A DNA stretch of 5,487 bases, from contig JAAZED010000256.1 of the NCBI GenBank assembly GCA_012512465.1, positions 1 through 5,487 of the forward strand, written 5' to 3'. A model generated the notes under the pieces. The model saw nothing but the letters and a program-made list of their open reading frames with translations, was not told the origin of the DNA and ran no database searches. Shown piece after piece: positions 3,738 to 5,487 of the stretch; within the stretch, counting starts at the first letter, position 1; every line of letters starts with the position of its first letter. Origin of the DNA: Oxalobacter sp. GTDB lineage: Bacteria > Pseudomonadota > Gammaproteobacteria > Burkholderiales > Burkholderiaceae_D. A program made the translations under genes and the position numbers.

Positions 3738-5487
3738 TTATTTCGCCTTTCTGGTTTTACCCGCGCGGCGCTCGGCTGCGAGCGCTTCTTTTAACGCATC
3801 ATCCACGGTCTCCAGCCAGACAAATTTCAGCTGTTTTTTTGCATCGTCCGGAATGTCTTCCAGGTCTTTTTTGTTGCGAGCCGGAAGCATGACGGTCTTG
3901 ATGCCGGCACGTAATGCTGCTAGTACCTTTTCCTTGATGCCGCCAACCGGCAGAACCAGCCCGCGCAGGCTGATTTCACCCGTCATGGCATGGTCTGCCA
4001 GGATGGGGCGGTTCATCATCATGGATGTCAGTGCCAAAAACATGGCTACGCCTGCACTGGGACCGTCTTTCGGTATTGCCCCTGCGGGGACATGCACGTG
4101 AATATCACTGTTTTCAAAGAGGCCCGGTTCCAGGTTGAGCGAAACCGCCCGTGCCTTGAGGAGTGTCAGGGCAGCAATGGCGCTTTCCCGCATGACATCG
4201 CCCAGCTGGCCGGTCAGCGTCAGCTTGTCTTTGCCCGGCACCCGGCTTGCTTCAATGAAGAGGATATCTCCGCCAACCGGTGTCCAGGCAAGCCCTGTTG
4301 CAACGCCGGGCATGTCGGTGCGCATAGCCACTTCATTTTCAAAACGGGGCGCCCCCAGGATCCGGTGGACATCACTCACATCGATTTTTTTGCTTTCGAC
4401 AATGCCTTCCGCTACCTGTACGGCTACATTGCGGCAGACACTGCCGATTTCACGCTCCAGGTTGCGAACGCCAGCTTCACGGGTGTAATGGTTGATGATT
4501 TCATGCAGGGCACGCTTGGTGATACGGCACTGTTTTGTATTCAGGCCATTGGCCTGCACCTGACGTTTGACCAGGTAACGTTCGGCAATCTGTGCTTTTT
4601 CCTCCTCTGTGTAGCCAGGCAGCTCGATCATTTCCATACGGTCACGAAGCGGACCCGGAATGGTATCCGGCATATTGGCCGTGCAGACAAACATGACGCC
4701 GGACAGATCAAACGGCACTGACAGGTAATTGTCCCGGAAACTGTTGTTCTGTTCAGGGTCAAGCACCTCAAGGAGCGCTGCGGCAGGGTCACCATGAACA
4801 CCGGTGCCGAGCTTGTCGACTTCATCAAGCAGCATGACGCAGTTATTCGTGCCGGCGCGGCGGAGTGCCTGGATGATATTGCCAGGCAGGGCGCCCAGAT
4901 AGGTGCGCCGGTGTCCCCGGATTTCCGCTTCATCGTGTACGCCCCCCATACTGACACGGACAAATTTGCGGCCGGTGGCTTTGGCAATGCTTTGCCCAAG
5001 GGACGTTTTACCGACACCCGGGGGGCCGACAAAACACAGGAGCGGGCTTCTGCCTTTCGGGTTGAGCTTGTGTACGGCCAGAAATTCCAGAATGCGCCGT
5101 TTGATTTTTTCCAGGCCATAGTGATCCTGGTCCAGCTGTTTGCGTGCCTTGGTAATGTCGGTTTGATCTTCACTGGCGATTGACCAGGGCAATTCGATCA
5201 GCCATTCCAGGTAAGTCCGCAGCATGGAGTATTCGCCAGCTGCTTCGGGCATGTTTTTCAGGCGGTTCAGCTCTTTTTTTGCATGCGTTTCCACTTCTTC
5301 GGGCATTTTCGCTTTGGCAATGGCTTTTTCGATATCATTCAGTTCCGAATTGCCGCTGTCATTATCGCCAAGCTGGTGCTGGATCGTTTTGAGCTGCTCT
5401 CGCAGAAGTGCTTCACGCTGGCGGTCACCCAGCCGTTCCTGGGTCTGCTTGTCAATATCGCGGGATACCCTTAAGACCTCAAGTCGG
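3738..5487 (-). CDS. lon: ATP-dependent protease Lon, C-terminal 582 residues (5' end outside window)
   Basis: Lon unfolds and degrades damaged and short-lived regulatory proteins in the cytoplasm as a homohexamer. The frame is open to the right edge, with the first full codon at 5484-5486. The visible part starts RLEVLRVSRDID in the coiled-coil region of the N-domain. About 200 residues are missing compared with the 784-residue E. coli enzyme, and the Met at 5304-5306 is internal. Counting from the first visible codon: Walker A GPPGVGKT at 154-161 (bases 5004-5027), Walker B LLDE at 219-222, GHRRTYLGALPG at 191-202, sensor region TANMPDTIPGPLRDRME, and the AAA+ lid with REAGVRNLER. The protease domain starts near 390. 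Its Ser-Lys dyad is intact: Ser477 in PKDGPSAG (codon 4056-4058) and Lys520 in GGIKEK (codon 3927-3929). The protein ends in a basic tail (ERRAGKTRKAK). No frameshift is visible. The gene converges on the PEBP gene, and its promoter is outside the window. Confidence 0.97.
   Translation of the reverse strand, partial: RLEVLRVSRDIDKQTQERLGDRQREALLREQLKTIQHQLGDNDSGNSELNDIEKAIAKAKMPEEVETHAKKELNRLKNMPEAAGEYSMLRTYLEWLIELPWSIASEDQTDITKARKQLDQDHYGLEKIKRRILEFLAVHKLNPKGRSPLLCFVGPPGVGKTSLGQSIAKATGRKFVRVSMGGVHDEAEIRGHRRTYLGALPGNIIQALRRAGTNNCVMLLDEVDKLGTGVHGDPAAALLEVLDPEQNNSFRDNYLSVPFDLSGVMFVCTANMPDTIPGPLRDRMEMIELPGYTEEEKAQIAERYLVKRQVQANGLNTKQCRITKRALHEIINHYTREAGVRNLEREIGSVCRNVAVQVAEGIVESKKIDVSDVHRILGAPRFENEVAMRTDMPGVATGLAWTPVGGDILFIEASRVPGKDKLTLTGQLGDVMRESAIAALTLLKARAVSLNLEPGLFENSDIHVHVPAGAIPKDGPSAGVAMFLALTSMMMNRPILADHAMTGEISLRGLVLPVGGIKEKVLAALRAGIKTVMLPARNKKDLEDIPDDAKKQLKFVWLETVDDALKEALAAERRAGKTRKAK

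Noticed and set aside
3990..4721. Plus-strand ORF of 243 codons antisense to lon
   Set aside because: It lies wholly inside the conserved ATPase and protease domains of Lon, and its translation resembles no family. It is a shadow of the coding frame.
5304..5306. ATG as a start of lon
   Set aside because: The frame continues upstream for 60 more codons with conserved Lon sequence to the window edge, so this Met is internal.
1..5487. CRISPR arrays, tRNA, rRNA or phage modules
   Set aside because: No regularly spaced repeats, no cloverleaf-like sequences and no phage-type genes were seen on either strand.

Overview
This window looks like ordinary chromosome from a mid-GC proteobacterium, most likely a betaproteobacterium. 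The ProC-like, YggX, Hsp20 and Lon proteins are proteobacterial in type, base composition is roughly half G+C, and an Oxalobacteraceae-like host is my guess from memory rather than something proven here. There is no phage, CRISPR, plasmid or RNA gene. I do not see a new multigene system. The unusual content is regulatory and small-scale.

Left end (1-597, minus strand): an ArsR/SmtB-family repressor with a C-terminal Cys-Cys-x6-Cys arsenical-sensor signature is followed by the beginning of an unidentified ORF that runs off the left edge. This may be the start of an arsenic-resistance operon. The arsR promoter (-35 TTGACA, 17-bp spacer, -10 AATAAT) places the predicted transcript start on the A of the ATG and has an inverted repeat between its boxes. 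That suggests a self-repressed, leaderless mRNA.

Middle (701-3529, plus strand): a DUF488 (YeaO-like) gene is divergent from arsR. It is followed by a ProC-like pyrroline-5-carboxylate reductase with altered signature motifs, and 44 bases later by yggX, the Fe-S/oxidative damage protection protein. Next come an Hsp20 small heat-shock protein, an intrinsic terminator, and a YbhB/YbcL-type PEBP protein. In the hsp20 leader a run of five U can pair over the AGGAGG ribosome-binding site, as in fourU RNA thermometers.

Right end (3530-5487): one base after the PEBP stop codon lies a 141-bp, MITE-like inverted-repeat element with 17-bp ends. A strong 12-bp-stem terminator follows. It serves the convergent lon gene on the minus strand, which is cut by the right edge of the window; 582 C-terminal codons are visible.

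Together, hsp20 (holdase), lon (ATP-dependent protease) and yggX (oxidative damage) form a loose stress and protein-quality neighbourhood, but they are not one operon. The longest stretch without a gene is the 208 bases at 3530-3737, which hold the repeat element and the terminator.
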